64,000 nucleotides of DNA, from contig NZ_BSDE01000006.1 of assembly GCF_030268085.1 (NCBI RefSeq), positions 186,491-250,490 of the forward strand, given 5' to 3'. Positions within the stretch are counted from its first letter, which is position 1. Every line of letters begins with the position of its first letter. This stretch comes from Geothrix limicola. Lineage in GTDB: Bacteria; Acidobacteriota; Holophagae; Holophagales; Holophagaceae. A program made the translations under genes and the position numbers. The notes below the pieces were generated by a model. It did not search any database, was not told the DNA's origin, and saw nothing but the letters and a program-made list of their open reading frames with translations. Positions 47,957 to 57,079 of this stretch are shown here, piece by piece.

Positions 47957-48931
47957 TTACTTCGTCGCCGCGCCGCCCTTTTCGTGGCAGCCGAGGCAGG
48001 TGGCCAGCTTGGGATCGGGGCTGCGCCAGTAGACGCTGTCGCCGCCGAAATCCTTCTGCAGGGCCTCGGGTACCCGGGGCCAGTAGAAGGCGAAGGCCGT
48101 GGTGCCGTCGCCCTTGGTCTCCTTCATGTAGAGGGGCCCGGGCTCGGTGCTGGGCTTGCCCTTATCGTCCGTGAAGGTGGACATGACGGCATAGGCGCCC
48201 GGCGGCAGGGGCTTGCCGGCCTTGTAGGCGTCAATACCCGAGGCCGTCACCCAGATGCGCCGCCAGCGATCGCCGTGGGCCTTGCTGCGGCTGGGCGCGG
48301 TGTCGGCCGGTTCGAGGCTGGCGTAGTCGAGAGCCCGGATGGGCAGGTCGGCCTCGGCGTCATTGCGCTTGGCCGCGTCGGCCTCGGCGGCGGCCTTGTT
48401 GGTGGCCTCGTTGCCGAAGACCATGATGCCGCCGAGCTTGCCGCTGAAACCCCAACAGCCCAGCCAGATCACGGCCATGAGCAGCGCGGGCGCGCCCACG
48501 CCCCGCTCCCAGAAACGGCGACCGGCGTGGCGGTGATCAGAGCTCGCGTCGGAACTGAAGTTCTGCCGCCAGACTCGCCACAGGAGGAACACGCAGACGC
48601 CGCCCACGAGGAAGCCCGAGACCGCCGCCAGGATATGCACCTGGAGGATGCGCTGCAGCACCTGCTTCTCGCTGGCCACCACGGGCAGGTAGCCCGAAGG
48701 AGCGATGAGGTTGATCTGGCGCCCCCACACGAGCCCGCTGAACAGGGCCAGGCTGCTGGCCAGCCAGCCGATCCCCGCGAGGAAGAAGGAGGTGCCCGTC
48801 AGCACCCGGCCGTGCCGGGCGTTGAAGGAGGCCAGCATGGCCAGGGGCAGCACGGCCACGAGCCCCAGGGGGATGTGGACGAAGGCGGGATGTTCCCGTG
48901 CGATGAGCTCGATCAGGGGAGAGGCGATCAT
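47957..48931 (-). CDS. DUF2231-type membrane domain fused to a cytochrome P460-like heme domain
   Basis: The 324-residue protein begins with four predicted TM segments (residues about 14-38, 48-70, 92-118 and 147-175) resembling DUF2231 membrane proteins, with His residues (EHPAFVHIPLG) that could bind heme. A charged linker follows. The C-terminal exported domain has WVTASGIDAYKAGKPLPPGA, FTDDKGK, FYWPR, and a final CLGCH heme-c motif, as in cytochrome P460-like proteins. It is the last gene of the minus-strand cytochrome cluster and its only obvious inner-membrane component. A quinol-side electron donor role is inference. Confidence 0.72.
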   Translation of the reverse strand: MIASPLIELIAREHPAFVHIPLGLVAVLPLAMLASFNARHGRVLTGTSFFLAGIGWLASSLALFSGLVWGRQINLIAPSGYLPVVASEKQVLQRILQVHILAAVSGFLVGGVCVFLLWRVWRQNFSSDASSDHRHAGRRFWERGVGAPALLMAVIWLGCWGFSGKLGGIMVFGNEATNKAAAEADAAKRNDAEADLPIRALDYASLEPADTAPSRSKAHGDRWRRIWVTASGIDAYKAGKPLPPGAYAVMSTFTDDKGKPSTEPGPLYMKETKGDGTTAFAFYWPRVPEALQKDFGGDSVYWRSPDPKLATCLGCHEKGGAATK

Positions 48932-48948
48932 AGGAATCCTGGATCAGA

Positions 48949-49030
48949 CCTGATGGCCGGGCTTGGCCCGGACACCAGGTGGGGGTGCACGTGGGGGGAC
49001 GCAGAGGGCGCTAGCCCGGGCGGTCCCCCC
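48949..49030 (-). other. Hairpin-rich spacer between the barrel and DUF2231-P460 genes
   Basis: One hairpin has a perfect CCGGGC stem with a three-base loop (48957-48971) extended by shorter outer pairing. A second has GGGGGGAC (48993-49000) pairing with GTCCCCCC (49023-49030) and a nested GGGC/GCCC. There is no T-run. They may end most transcripts or protect the upstream messages, separating the last gene from the first three. Confidence 0.5.
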
Positions 49031-49039
49031 TCGTTCATG

Positions 49040-49909
49040 TCAGAAGACGCGAGCCACATTGAAACCGATGGACCAGTTCGACGAGGACCGGGGTCCGCCG
49101 CCGTAGTCGCCGCTCATCACCTGGTTGGCGGTGGTGCCGCTGGCGTTGGTGCCGACCACGGTGAAGCGGTGCTTGAAGGTCTTGTACGAGAAGCCCGCCG
49201 CGAAACCGTTCTGGTACGTGGTGCCATCCGTAATGCCGCCCGGGGCCGCCTTGGCGAGCTTCGAAGGCCGCGGGTAGTACTCGCTGACGAAGGAGAACTT
49301 CTCGGTGAAGCCGATGCGCAGGCCGAGGCCCACATTGAACACGCCGCCCCTGTTCGGCGTCGTCTTGGGCGGCTCGCCCGGGGCCGCGATGAGCACGGTG
49401 TCAGTGGTCGTCGTCCGCGTGATGTAGGTGGGCACGAGCGAAAAGATGATGTCGTCGGTGATGAAGATCTCGGTGGGCACCTGGAACGCGGCGCCGCTGA
49501 TGCCCACCTTGCCGAGGGGCGTCAGGGTCTGCTTCACCACCTCGTCGAAGCGCTCGCCTCGCACGGCCATCCGCACCCGCTCTCCGTTCAGGACCTGCTG
49601 CTGCAAGCCGACGGTGAAGGTCTTGTTGTCCGCCGTGCGGTAGATGAAGGCGTTCAGCCCGGGCACGGGCTTGATTCCGAAGGTGAGGCCCAGGCCCGCG
49701 TAGGTGTAGCCATCCAGGCCGTAGACATCCTTGCCGTGATCCTTCACGGGCTGGATGAAGCGGTGGGTGAAGGCCACGCCAAAGTCCCAGTACTGCATCC
49801 GCTCGGCGGAAGGCAGGTTGATCACGAGCGGATACTCGGACGATTCGGCGTGAAGCGCTCCCCCGGCCAGCAGGGCACAGGCGAGCAGGGGAGCGTGTTT
49901 CCGTGTCAT
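49040..49909 (-). CDS. Predicted outer-membrane beta-barrel protein (DUF5777-like)
   Basis: The 289-residue protein has a signal peptide (MTRKHAPLLACALLAGGALHA) and a series of amphipathic strands typical of an outer-membrane barrel, ending NWSIGFNVARVF with a terminal Phe. Segments such as FTHRFIQPVKDHGKDVYGLDG and VGLGLRIGFTEKFSFVSEYYP fit DUF5777-type barrels. It lies between the small cytochrome c and the DUF2231-P460 gene. Its place suggests a pore or scaffold for the cytochromes, but no classical Geobacter-type porin sequence is recognisable. Confidence 0.7.
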   Translation of the reverse strand: MTRKHAPLLACALLAGGALHAESSEYPLVINLPSAERMQYWDFGVAFTHRFIQPVKDHGKDVYGLDGYTYAGLGLTFGIKPVPGLNAFIYRTADNKTFTVGLQQQVLNGERVRMAVRGERFDEVVKQTLTPLGKVGISGAAFQVPTEIFITDDIIFSLVPTYITRTTTTDTVLIAAPGEPPKTTPNRGGVFNVGLGLRIGFTEKFSFVSEYYPRPSKLAKAAPGGITDGTTYQNGFAAGFSYKTFKHRFTVVGTNASGTTANQVMSGDYGGGPRSSSNWSIGFNVARVF

Positions 49910-49922
49910 CGCGGCTCCCGGC

Positions 49923-50273
49923 CTACTTGGCGGAGAACTTGCGCAGGATGGCGATCATCTTCTCGGCATCCGCCTGGGCCATCTTGTCCTTGAAGGCCGG
50001 CATCTTGTCCTTGCCCTCCATGGTGACCTTCACCCAGTCGGCGTCCTTCTTCTTGTTGGCCTTGCGGCTGTCCGTGAAGTCGAAGCCCGCGTCCGGAAGC
50101 TGCTTGCCACTGTTGTCGCGGCCGTTGCCGTTGACGCCGTGGCAGCGGGCACAGGCATCCATCCAGTATTTCTGCAGATCGCCGCCCTGGAACTTGGGCA
50201 GGTCCTTGGCGGGATCGCCGGCGATCAGGGTGGCCCCGGCGAGAACGAGAGAGGAAAGGAGAATGCGGCGCAT
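49923..50273 (-). CDS. Small periplasmic cytochrome c
   Basis: The 116-residue protein has a signal peptide (MRRILLSSLVLAGATLIAG) and one class I cytochrome c domain: heme motif CARCHGVNGNGRD and a likely Met ligand in KDKMPAFKDKM. It lies 13 bases before the barrel gene and 39 bases after the multiheme gene, in one transcription unit. It could shuttle electrons between the inner-membrane P460 protein and the outer-membrane cytochrome. Confidence 0.88.
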   Translation of the reverse strand: MRRILLSSLVLAGATLIAGDPAKDLPKFQGGDLQKYWMDACARCHGVNGNGRDNSGKQLPDAGFDFTDSRKANKKKDADWVKVTMEGKDKMPAFKDKMAQADAEKMIAILRKFSAK

Positions 50274-50312
50274 GAGGCCTCCGATAGGGGTGGTGAGAGA
50301 GCTGGGTAGGAC

Positions 50313-53300
50313 TTAGTTCCAGGTGTTGCCCGAGGTCGTGTGGGTCTGCGAGTGGCAGGTCAGCGCGCAGCCGCCGCGGCCCTGGGTGCTGCTGGTCACG
50401 GTGTAGGTGCGTGCGCCGGTGACATTGGGTCCGAACAGGATGGTGTCGCTCGGGTACTGATCCGAAGGCGTGCCGCTGACCCCGCTGACAGCCGTCGTGT
50501 CGAGGTACTTGAAGTGGTTCTGGGCCCCGGGCTTGGCCTGGGTCATGTCGTGGCAGTAGTCGCAAGTCTGCTTGTGCTCGGTCGGATTGTTGTGGCGCCC
50601 CGTCGGCGCGTTGTACTGCGCCGCACCGACCACGTGGCAGGCGTTGCAGTAGGTCGTGGCGTTCTTGGTGATGGTTCCCGTCTGCCATCCCGGCGTCGTC
50701 TGGCCGCCGTGGCAGCTGACGTTGGAGCAGGTGAAGGCCGTGGCGCTGGCCGTCGTGCCCGCGGTGCCAGACTGGGCGTTGAAGGTGGGCACGATGGCCA
50801 CGGAGGCAGGGCCCGAACTGATGGGCGTGGTCACCCGCTTGTTGGCGTTGCTGTAGTGGGTCTGAGCGGTATCCCCCGGCACGGAGCCCACGTGGCAGGC
50901 TTCACAAACTGGATACGCCGAGACCGTCAGCGTGGACGGAAGCGCGGGCGAGGTGCGAGTGAAGGTCGAGAGCGCCAGGTGCTTGGGATGGGCACCCTGC
51001 AGGCTGGGCCAGGCGCCGCCCGTGGGCCCCTGGGTACCAAAGCTGGCGCCCACGTGGCAGGACAGGCAGGTGCCGGCGCCCGTGGCCGGGGCCGTGGGAT
51101 CGGCCAGGGTGTGGCAGATGGAGCAGACGGGCCCGGTCTTGGTGGAAGCGGAGCCGCTCAGGTCATGGCAGTTGATGCATTCGCCGTTGAACTGGGCGAG
51201 GGTGAGGGTCTGGTGATGGTTCCCGCCGGTGCTGGTGTCCGTGCTCAGGAAGGGTACCGGATGCGCGACACCCGAACCCTTGGGCGCGGCCCAGTGGTTG
51301 GTGGCGGGCACGTGGTTCTGGTTGTGGCAGGTGAGCGCGCAGCCGCCATCCCCTTCGGTGAAGGGCGAGGTCGTCACGTCGTAGGTCGCCGCCCCGGTGA
51401 TGGGGTAGGTGCTGTTGGTGAGCTTGAACTTGATGGTGCCGCTGGGCAGCTTGTTGGTGCTGCTGACGGCCGGCGTGTTCAGTTCCGCGAAGTGGTTCAC
51501 GGCGCCGTTGCTGGTGTTCGCGCTGCTCATGTCATGGCAGATGGTGCAGTCGAGCGTGGCGGCGCTGGAGTGGGTGCCCCAGGCGTGGCGGCCGACGGCA
51601 TCGTTGAACTGGGCGGTGGTGGTGCCCCCGTTGATCGCGTGGCAAAGCGCGCACTGGGAAGTCGAGGTGATGGTGCCGGTCCGCCAGTTGGGCGTCGTCT
51701 GGCCCCCGTGGCAGCTCGAGGCCGAGCAGGTCATGGAGGAGGCGTTGAAGCCCGCCGTGCCGCCGCTCTGGGCGTTGTAGGTCGCATCGATGCTCACGGT
51801 GGCGGGTCCCGTCGGTACCGTCACCCGGGCGTTGGCGTTGTTGTAGTGGGTGGTGGTGCCGGTGCCCGCATTGGCGTGGCAGGTGTCGCAGCTCAGGGTC
51901 GTCGGTAGGCCCATGTGCTTGGCGTGGGCGCCCGCGATGCTGGGGAAGGCCGTGCCCGTGGGGCCGGCGGGAATGCCGCTGGGGCCCGCGTGGCAGGAGA
52001 GGCAGGTGCCGGTGCCTGTAGCGGCGACGGTGGGATCCGCCAGGGTGTGGCAGACCGAACAGAGCGGCGCGCCGGCGATGGGCGAGGCGCCCGAATAGGC
52101 GTGGCAGGTGGCGCAGTCCGCGGCAAAGGCCGTGGCGGTCACCGTCAGGTGGCCATTGCCCTGCGTATCCGTATTGCCCGCCAGGAAGGGCACGGGATGG
52201 GGCGCGCCACTGGAGGTCCACGTGTCGAGCGGCGCGCCGTTGTGGATGTGCGTATGGCAGGTCAGGGCGCAGCTGCCGTTGCCCTGGGTGGCGCTCGTCA
52301 CGGTGTACGTGCCCGGCGCGGACACGATGGCCGGATCGAAGACGATGGTGCCGCTGGGCAGCTGATCGGCGGGCGTGCCGGTGGCGACGCCATCCACCGC
52401 CTGGGTGTTGAGGTACTTGAAGTGAGCCAGGGCGCCGGGTGAGCCGTTGGCCATGTTGTGGCAGGTGGTGCAGGCGATGGCGTTGGCTGGGACGGTGGCG
52501 TTGTGGGTGCCGATGCTGTGGCGCCCGAAGGCGTCGTTGTACTGGGTGGTGGTTCCTGCGCTGGCGGCCACGGCGTGGCAGGCGGTGCATTGGGTGCTGG
52601 TGTTGAGGGTGCCGCCCTGCCAAGCCGGCGTGGCCTGGCCCCCATGGCAGCTCACGTTGGAGCAGGTGAGCGAGGCCGGCGTGAACGCCGGGTTTCCGCC
52701 GGTCTTCGCCGTGAAGGTCGTATCGATCGACACGGAGGCCGGGCCCGCCGGAGTCCCCAGGCGGGCGTTGGCATTGGTGTAGTGGGTGGTCGTGCCCGTG
52801 CCGCTGCCCGCGTGGCAGGTGTCGCAGGTGAGGGCCGTGGCGAGGGCCATGTGCTTCGCGTGGGCCCCGGCCTGGCTGGGGAAGGCCGAACCGCCGGGCC
52901 CGCTGGGCAGCCCTGAGGCGCCCGTGTGGCAGGAGAGGCAGGTGCCGGCCTGGGTGCCCGCGGCCGTGGGATCGGCCAGCTGGTGGCAGACGTTGCAGAG
53001 CGGAGCCGAGGCCAAGGGCGCCGTACCGGAATAGGCGTGGCAGGTGGCGCAGTCCGAGGCGAAGGCCGCCGCGGTGACCGTCAGGTGGCCGTTCGCCTTG
53101 GAATCGGTCTGCCCGGCCAGGAAGGGCACGGGGTGCGGCGCGGTGTTGGTCCCGTGGCAGAGGGTCGCGTTGTAGCAGCCCGGCTGGGTACCCGCCGGGG
53201 CCGGCGTGGCGGGATGTCCCGCGGGGTTGTTGGGTGAACCGGCATAGTGGCACTGCGCGCAGACGGCGGCGTTGGAGGGATCGGTCGTGCTGTGCGTGTA

Positions 53301-53783
53301 GGCGGATCCGCCGGAACTGCGCCACGGCTTGGGCGGGTGCGGCGCGCTCACGCCGTGGCAGCTGCTGCAGGCATTGGCGGAAGCGCCGCCCGTGAAGTCC
53401 TTGGCGTGGCAGATCTGGCAGGAGACGAGGCTGCCGCCCGTGGTGGCGTCGGCGGCCATCTTGGCGCGCACGCCGTGAATGGCGGGATCGGCGAATCCCG
53501 GCGTGGCCTGGTGATGACAGCCCGTCGTCATGCAGGTGGGCACGCCACTGCCCACCTTCAGGATGGAGATCTCATGGCAGCGGCGGCACGCGTCGATGCC
53601 CGCCACCGCTTGGCCCGCGTGGGCATTGATCCAGCCCGCAGGGTGGTAGTCGCCGTAATACTGCGCGGGACTGGAAGCCGCCTTCCCGCTTCCGCAGCCC
53701 GTGAAAGCGAAGGCCGCGAACAAGGCCACGGCCATCGCACCGAGGAGTCCCGATAGCCCGTTTCGATTCCAAGACCTGTTCAT
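50313..53783 (-). CDS. 30-motif multiheme c-type cytochrome lipoprotein (CX4CH/CX2CH repeat type)
   Basis: The 1156-residue exported protein has a signal peptide ending AFAFTGCGSGK, giving a lipid-anchored Cys30. I count 30 heme-c-like motifs: 22 CX2CH, four CX4CH (for example CSNVSCH), three CX3CH (CALTCH) and one CX5CH (CYNATLCH). An N-terminal part holds six. Three homologous modules (about 213-520, 527-826, 840-1156) hold eight each in the same order, ending in CALTCH. The CX4CH...CX2CH pattern is that of Geobacter-type proteins. It is probably on the outer membrane and active in electron transfer. Whether all odd-spaced motifs bind heme is unknown. Confidence 0.88.
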   Translation of the reverse strand: MNRSWNRNGLSGLLGAMAVALFAAFAFTGCGSGKAASSPAQYYGDYHPAGWINAHAGQAVAGIDACRRCHEISILKVGSGVPTCMTTGCHHQATPGFADPAIHGVRAKMAADATTGGSLVSCQICHAKDFTGGASANACSSCHGVSAPHPPKPWRSSGGSAYTHSTTDPSNAAVCAQCHYAGSPNNPAGHPATPAPAGTQPGCYNATLCHGTNTAPHPVPFLAGQTDSKANGHLTVTAAAFASDCATCHAYSGTAPLASAPLCNVCHQLADPTAAGTQAGTCLSCHTGASGLPSGPGGSAFPSQAGAHAKHMALATALTCDTCHAGSGTGTTTHYTNANARLGTPAGPASVSIDTTFTAKTGGNPAFTPASLTCSNVSCHGGQATPAWQGGTLNTSTQCTACHAVAASAGTTTQYNDAFGRHSIGTHNATVPANAIACTTCHNMANGSPGALAHFKYLNTQAVDGVATGTPADQLPSGTIVFDPAIVSAPGTYTVTSATQGNGSCALTCHTHIHNGAPLDTWTSSGAPHPVPFLAGNTDTQGNGHLTVTATAFAADCATCHAYSGASPIAGAPLCSVCHTLADPTVAATGTGTCLSCHAGPSGIPAGPTGTAFPSIAGAHAKHMGLPTTLSCDTCHANAGTGTTTHYNNANARVTVPTGPATVSIDATYNAQSGGTAGFNASSMTCSASSCHGGQTTPNWRTGTITSTSQCALCHAINGGTTTAQFNDAVGRHAWGTHSSAATLDCTICHDMSSANTSNGAVNHFAELNTPAVSSTNKLPSGTIKFKLTNSTYPITGAATYDVTTSPFTEGDGGCALTCHNQNHVPATNHWAAPKGSGVAHPVPFLSTDTSTGGNHHQTLTLAQFNGECINCHDLSGSASTKTGPVCSICHTLADPTAPATGAGTCLSCHVGASFGTQGPTGGAWPSLQGAHPKHLALSTFTRTSPALPSTLTVSAYPVCEACHVGSVPGDTAQTHYSNANKRVTTPISSGPASVAIVPTFNAQSGTAGTTASATAFTCSNVSCHGGQTTPGWQTGTITKNATTYCNACHVVGAAQYNAPTGRHNNPTEHKQTCDYCHDMTQAKPGAQNHFKYLDTTAVSGVSGTPSDQYPSDTILFGPNVTGARTYTVTSSTQGRGGCALTCHSQTHTTSGNTWN

Positions 53784-54109
53784 GGCGACACCCGGTAAGA
53801 CATGCGGCAGCGAAACCTTCGCTGCCAGGTAAGAACGGGAAGAAAACGACGGATTTACCCTTTGTCATCGGTTTGCAACGGAAAAACTGAAGTCTGGGAA
53901 GGCCTTTTGTCTCATCTTCAAAAAAGCCAAGAAGGATGAGGCATCGAGGATGCCTTCGCGAAACCAACGGGCTCAAACAAGTGAGTGACCCAAGTATCAC
54001 GCGTTCGCCACGCCTTGCCCATATCCTGATTGGAATCTTATTGTTAGATCTTTCGGACTAATCCCTTTCCATTGCTCCGGGAACGGCGATGGCCTAATCT
54101 GCAGCTTCC
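53784..54109. promoter_or_regulatory. Divergent regulatory region between the cytochrome cluster and the propeller kinase
   Basis: This 326-base stretch is A/T-richer than its surroundings and has no protein-like frame. It holds three inverted repeats: a 9-bp stem with a three-base loop (53806-53826) in the cytochrome leader, a 7-bp stem (53939-53955), and a looser pair with CTCATC and GGATGAG near 53911-53940. These may be operators or leader structures. I could not fix a -10/-35 pair with confidence on either strand. Confidence 0.5.
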
Positions 54110-57079
54110 ATGCGCGCACGAGTGGCAAGCAAACGCCCTTCCCCCTGGGGATTCCTGAGAGGCCTGGTCATCGTCCTGTCATGGCTGGGAGGTTCCGTCA
54201 CGGCTTCCGCCCTGGATCCGGCGCGACCCCTCGCCACCCTGGCCCAGCACACCTGGCGCAGCGAGGACGGCCTGCTCCAGGACACGGCCTCGGCCCTGCT
54301 CGAATCACGGGACGGCTTCCTGTGGATCGGCACCGGGGCGGGCCTGGTCCGCTTCGATGGCGCGACCTTCGATCATTATTCCCGCCTCAACCTGCCGGGC
54401 TTCGAACACAACGCCGTCCAGGGCCTGGCCGAAGGGGCCGACGGCGCCCTCTGGATCGGCACCTCCGAACCGGGTCTCTACCGCCTGGTCCACGGCGAGA
54501 TCCGCGTGTTCGGCGTGGCCGAAGGCCTGCCCGGGCACCCTATCCTGCGCCTGCTCCGGGACCGCAATGGCACCCTGTGGGCCGCGCCCACCGAGGGCCC
54601 CCTGCTGCGCTTCGACGGCACCCGGTTCCAGTCCGTGCCTTCGGATGCCGTCCACCTGCGCATCCGCGCCCTGGCCACGGATGCCGATGGCACCCTCTGG
54701 GCGGGCACGGCCGGATCAGGCCTCTGGCGCCTCCGGGAGGGCCGGCTCGTGCTCGCCGCCCTGACGGCGGCGGACATCACGGCCGTGGAAACCCCCAAGG
54801 AGGGCGGCATCCTCGTGGGAACCCGCTCCCAGGGCCTGCTCACGTTATCCGATGGCCGGCTGGAACCGCCCGCCTGGGCGCGGAGCCTCCCACGAAAGGC
54901 CGTCAGTTCCCTGCTGTTGGATCGGGAGGGCAGTCTCTGGGTCGGCCTCGAACAGGGCGGGCTGTTCCGCCGCAATCCTGAGGGACGTTGGGAAGCTTCG
55001 CCCAGAGGCCGCGCCGCGCCGCGAACGCCGCTCGCCTTGCTGGAGGACAGTTCGGGCGCCCTCTGGTCCGGCAGCGAGGAGCGCGGCCTGGAGGTCCTGT
55101 TCCCGGTGCCCTTCCAGGCCATGCCCATCCTCGGCGCCGATCCCGAGGAACCCGCGCGCATGGTCTGCCAGGACACCGAAGGCACCGTGTGGTGTCTCAC
55201 CGGAAACCAGAGCCTGGGCCGGGTGCGGGACGGGCGTCTCGAACGGATGCGGCCCGCGAATCCCGGCGCTCCGATCACGTCCATCTGGCCCCGGGCCGCC
55301 GGCGGCCTGTGGGTGGGAACCCAGAACGGCGAGCTGCACGTGCTGGAGCAGGGGCGCTTCCGGCGCTTCCGACCGGCGGATGGGCTCAGCACCGACGCGA
55401 TCCTTTCGCTTTACGAAGCTCCCGATCAGATCCTGTGGGTGGCCACCTCGCGGCGCGGCCTCCTCAAACTGGCCCCGGGCGCGGCGCCTCTCCTGTTTCC
55501 CGCGGTCTCCGGCGTGCTGGCCCTGGCGGGAGGCGGTCCGGACCCCCTGTACCTGGCGAGCCGGACCCAGGGCCTGGGCCTGCTCGAAGAGGGCCAGATC
55601 CGCTGGCTGGGGCGGGCCGAAGGCCTGGGGTCCAGCGGCGTCCTCTCGCTTCATCTGGATCGGAACGGCTCCCTTTGGATCGGGACCGTCGATGGCCTGC
55701 GGCGCTACGGGAACGGCCAGTTCCAGACCTTCGGCGAGGGTCTCGGCCCCCTGCGCCTGGCCATCCACGCCATCCTCGAAGACACCGCCCACCGCCTGTG
55801 GCTGAGCACGGTCCAGGGCGTGTACCAGATCCCCCGCGACGTCCTCCTGAACGGTCTCGATCAGCCGGGCGCCATGCCCGCCGTCGTCTTCGATCACCAC
55901 GACGGCATGCCCTCCCGGGAAACCGCCGGGGGCGCCCAGCCCGCCGCCTGGCTCGTCCGCGAGGGGGATCTGTACTTCCCCACCACCCGGGGCCTGGCGC
56001 GCCTGGATGGCCGAGCCGCCGCGCCCCAGGGACCGCCGCTGCGCCTCCATTTCCTGAAGGCCGAAAGCGATGAGACCGTGCTCCCGGACCTGCGCCCCAT
56101 CCGCGTTCCGGCGGGCACCCACCGCTTCGAGGTCTACTACACCGCCACCTCCCTGACGCGGGCCGACAAGGTCCGCTTCCGCTACCGGCTCGAGGGCTGG
56201 GAACGCACCTGGAACGACGTGGGGGATCGCCGCTTCTCCGCCTACTCCAACCTTCCCCCGGGCTCGTACCGCTTCGTGCTGCAGGCCTGGCGTCTCGACG
56301 AGGCCGGCTCCGCCCAGGAAGGCGCCATCGATGTCATCGTCCAGCCCTTCCTCTACCAGCGCCCCGTCTTCTGGGTCCTCTGCGGCCTGGTCATCCTCGC
56401 CTTCGGAGGCTGGCTGCACCACCTCCGGCTGCAGCAGCTGGAGGCGCGGTCGGCGGTGCTGTCGGAGCGGAATCGCATGGCCCGCGAGATCCACGATCAC
56501 CTGGCCCAGGGCTTCACCGGCGTGCTGCTCCAGCTGGAGGCCGCCGAGGCCAAGCTGGCCCGCCTGCAGGGGGACGCGACGCCTGTGCTCACGCGCATCG
56601 AGCATGCACGCAACCTGGCCGTCAGCAGCCTGCAGGAGGCCCGGCGCTCCGTCATGGCCCTCCGTCCCCGCAAACCCGAAGGGACCGACCTCCTGGGCGC
56701 CATCCGCCTGCTCTCGGATCGGCTGCTGGCGGGCACGGACATCCAGGTGGAGTTGGCGGTCACGGGCCAGCCGCGGCGCCTCCGCGAACGCCTCGAGGAA
56801 GAGCTTCTGCGCATGGCCCAGGAACTGCTCACCAATGCCCTGCGCCACGGCAAGGCACGCTGGGTGCGCGCGGTGCTGCAGTTCGAGCCCCACCAGGTGA
56901 GCCTCAGCGTCGAGGACGACGGCAAGGGCTTCGATCCCTCGGCCGACGTGGCAGGCTACGGCATGCGCAGCATCCGCGAGGGCATCAAGCAGCTGCGTGG
57001 CCGCCTGGATATCGACACCAGCCAAGGCCTCGGTTCCCGCATTACCATCACCCTGCCCACCCGGAGGTGGCGACCATGA
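54110..57079 (+). CDS. Two-component propeller sensor histidine kinase
   Basis: The 989-residue protein has a signal or anchor helix (about 17-35). About 14 repeats of the Reg_prop type follow (for example GFLWIGTGAGLVRFDG, LWIGTSEPGLYR, SLWIGTVDGLRRYG), forming two predicted beta-propellers. Next come a Y_Y_Y domain (about 650-735, RFRYRLEGWERTWNDVGDR), one TM (about 750-770), a HisKA_3 domain with phospho-acceptor His795 (MAREIHDHLAQGF), and an HATPase domain (GYGMRSIREGIKQLRGRL). It is coupled to the NarL-type regulator (ATGA overlap) and diverges from the cytochrome cluster, so it probably regulates it. The ligand is unknown. Confidence 0.9.
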   Translation: MRARVASKRPSPWGFLRGLVIVLSWLGGSVTASALDPARPLATLAQHTWRSEDGLLQDTASALLESRDGFLWIGTGAGLVRFDGATFDHYSRLNLPGFEHNAVQGLAEGADGALWIGTSEPGLYRLVHGEIRVFGVAEGLPGHPILRLLRDRNGTLWAAPTEGPLLRFDGTRFQSVPSDAVHLRIRALATDADGTLWAGTAGSGLWRLREGRLVLAALTAADITAVETPKEGGILVGTRSQGLLTLSDGRLEPPAWARSLPRKAVSSLLLDREGSLWVGLEQGGLFRRNPEGRWEASPRGRAAPRTPLALLEDSSGALWSGSEERGLEVLFPVPFQAMPILGADPEEPARMVCQDTEGTVWCLTGNQSLGRVRDGRLERMRPANPGAPITSIWPRAAGGLWVGTQNGELHVLEQGRFRRFRPADGLSTDAILSLYEAPDQILWVATSRRGLLKLAPGAAPLLFPAVSGVLALAGGGPDPLYLASRTQGLGLLEEGQIRWLGRAEGLGSSGVLSLHLDRNGSLWIGTVDGLRRYGNGQFQTFGEGLGPLRLAIHAILEDTAHRLWLSTVQGVYQIPRDVLLNGLDQPGAMPAVVFDHHDGMPSRETAGGAQPAAWLVREGDLYFPTTRGLARLDGRAAAPQGPPLRLHFLKAESDETVLPDLRPIRVPAGTHRFEVYYTATSLTRADKVRFRYRLEGWERTWNDVGDRRFSAYSNLPPGSYRFVLQAWRLDEAGSAQEGAIDVIVQPFLYQRPVFWVLCGLVILAFGGWLHHLRLQQLEARSAVLSERNRMAREIHDHLAQGFTGVLLQLEAAEAKLARLQGDATPVLTRIEHARNLAVSSLQEARRSVMALRPRKPEGTDLLGAIRLLSDRLLAGTDIQVELAVTGQPRRLRERLEEELLRMAQELLTNALRHGKARWVRAVLQFEPHQVSLSVEDDGKGFDPSADVAGYGMRSIREGIKQLRGRLDIDTSQGLGSRITITLPTRRWRP

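Noticed and set aside
50313-53783. A CRISPR-like or tandem DNA repeat array within the cytochrome gene
   Set aside because: The periodic sequence is explained by three homologous protein modules and recurring heme motifs in one open frame; there are no identical short repeats with unique spacers.
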